Origin: an uncultured Bacteroides sp.
GTDB lineage: Bacteria > Bacteroidota > Bacteroidia > Bacteroidales > Bacteroidaceae
DNA: 23,060 nt
Direction of reading: 5' to 3'
Assembly (NCBI GenBank): GCA_900556845.1
Contig: USQO01000026.1
Coordinates: 1-23,060, forward strand
Both the position numbers and the translations under genes were made by a program. Positions 23,056 through 23,060 of this stretch are shown piece after piece; position 1 is the stretch's first letter; each line of letters opens with the position of its first letter. The notes beneath the pieces are model-generated. The model saw nothing but the letters and a program-made list of their open reading frames with translations, was not told the origin of the DNA and did no database searches.

Positions 23056-23060
23056 AAGTG

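Overview
This window looks like a single assembled contig from a gut-type Bacteroidales bacterium (Bacteroides or Phocaeicola-like). The signs are the -7 boxes of the Bacteroidota type TAnnTTTG ahead of most transcription units, a GH92 mannosidase-family enzyme beside an AraC regulator, GldH and PSP1-domain genes, an outer-membrane protein of the CarboxypepD_reg/plug/barrel type, and the cell-shape gene order mreB-mreC-mreD-mrdA-rodA. I cannot name the species from sequence alone. The first 45 bases are not genomic. They are an untrimmed Illumina Nextera i7 adapter, so the natural left flank of the first gene is missing. The right edge stops 5 bases upstream of the last gene's start codon.

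Layout, left to right. (1) 46-4380: an AraC-family regulator, then a secreted protein with an N-terminal beta-sandwich module and a divergent GH92 catalytic domain. A perfect 19-bp hairpin lies 4 bases before the GH92 start codon. (2) 4440-8547, plus strand: metF, holB (delta' clamp-loader subunit), a PSP1/RicT-like gene and gldH. Spacing is tight and the last two overlap, so this is probably one operon. (3) 8561-14352, minus strand: rodA, mrdA (PBP2), mreD, mreC and mreB, read from right to left. This is the elongasome operon, with overlapping stop/start junctions and a likely internal promoter between mreB and mreC. (4) 14440-15963, minus: purH. (5) 16228-18537, plus: a PiT phosphate transporter with a large helical cytoplasmic tail, divergent from purH. 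(6) 18649-19731, plus: a sugar-1-kinase-like phosphotransferase (NahK type). (7) 19798-20490, minus: a small membrane protein whose C-terminal half resembles the Mpv17/PMP22 signature. (8) 20662-23055, minus: an outer-membrane beta-barrel protein with an N-terminal carboxypeptidase-regulatory-like domain and a plug.

Most of the window is conserved housekeeping sequence: one-carbon metabolism, replication, cell elongation, purine synthesis and phosphate uptake. The accessory parts are the AraC/GH92 pair at the left edge and the membrane/outer-membrane genes at the right. I found no CRISPR array, rRNA, tRNA, prophage, insertion sequence or restriction/defence system. The items most worth checking are the GH92 enzyme, which seems to lack the usual catalytic-acid glutamate; the hairpin abutting its start codon; the inverted repeat that brackets the mreC promoter; and the Mpv17-like protein.
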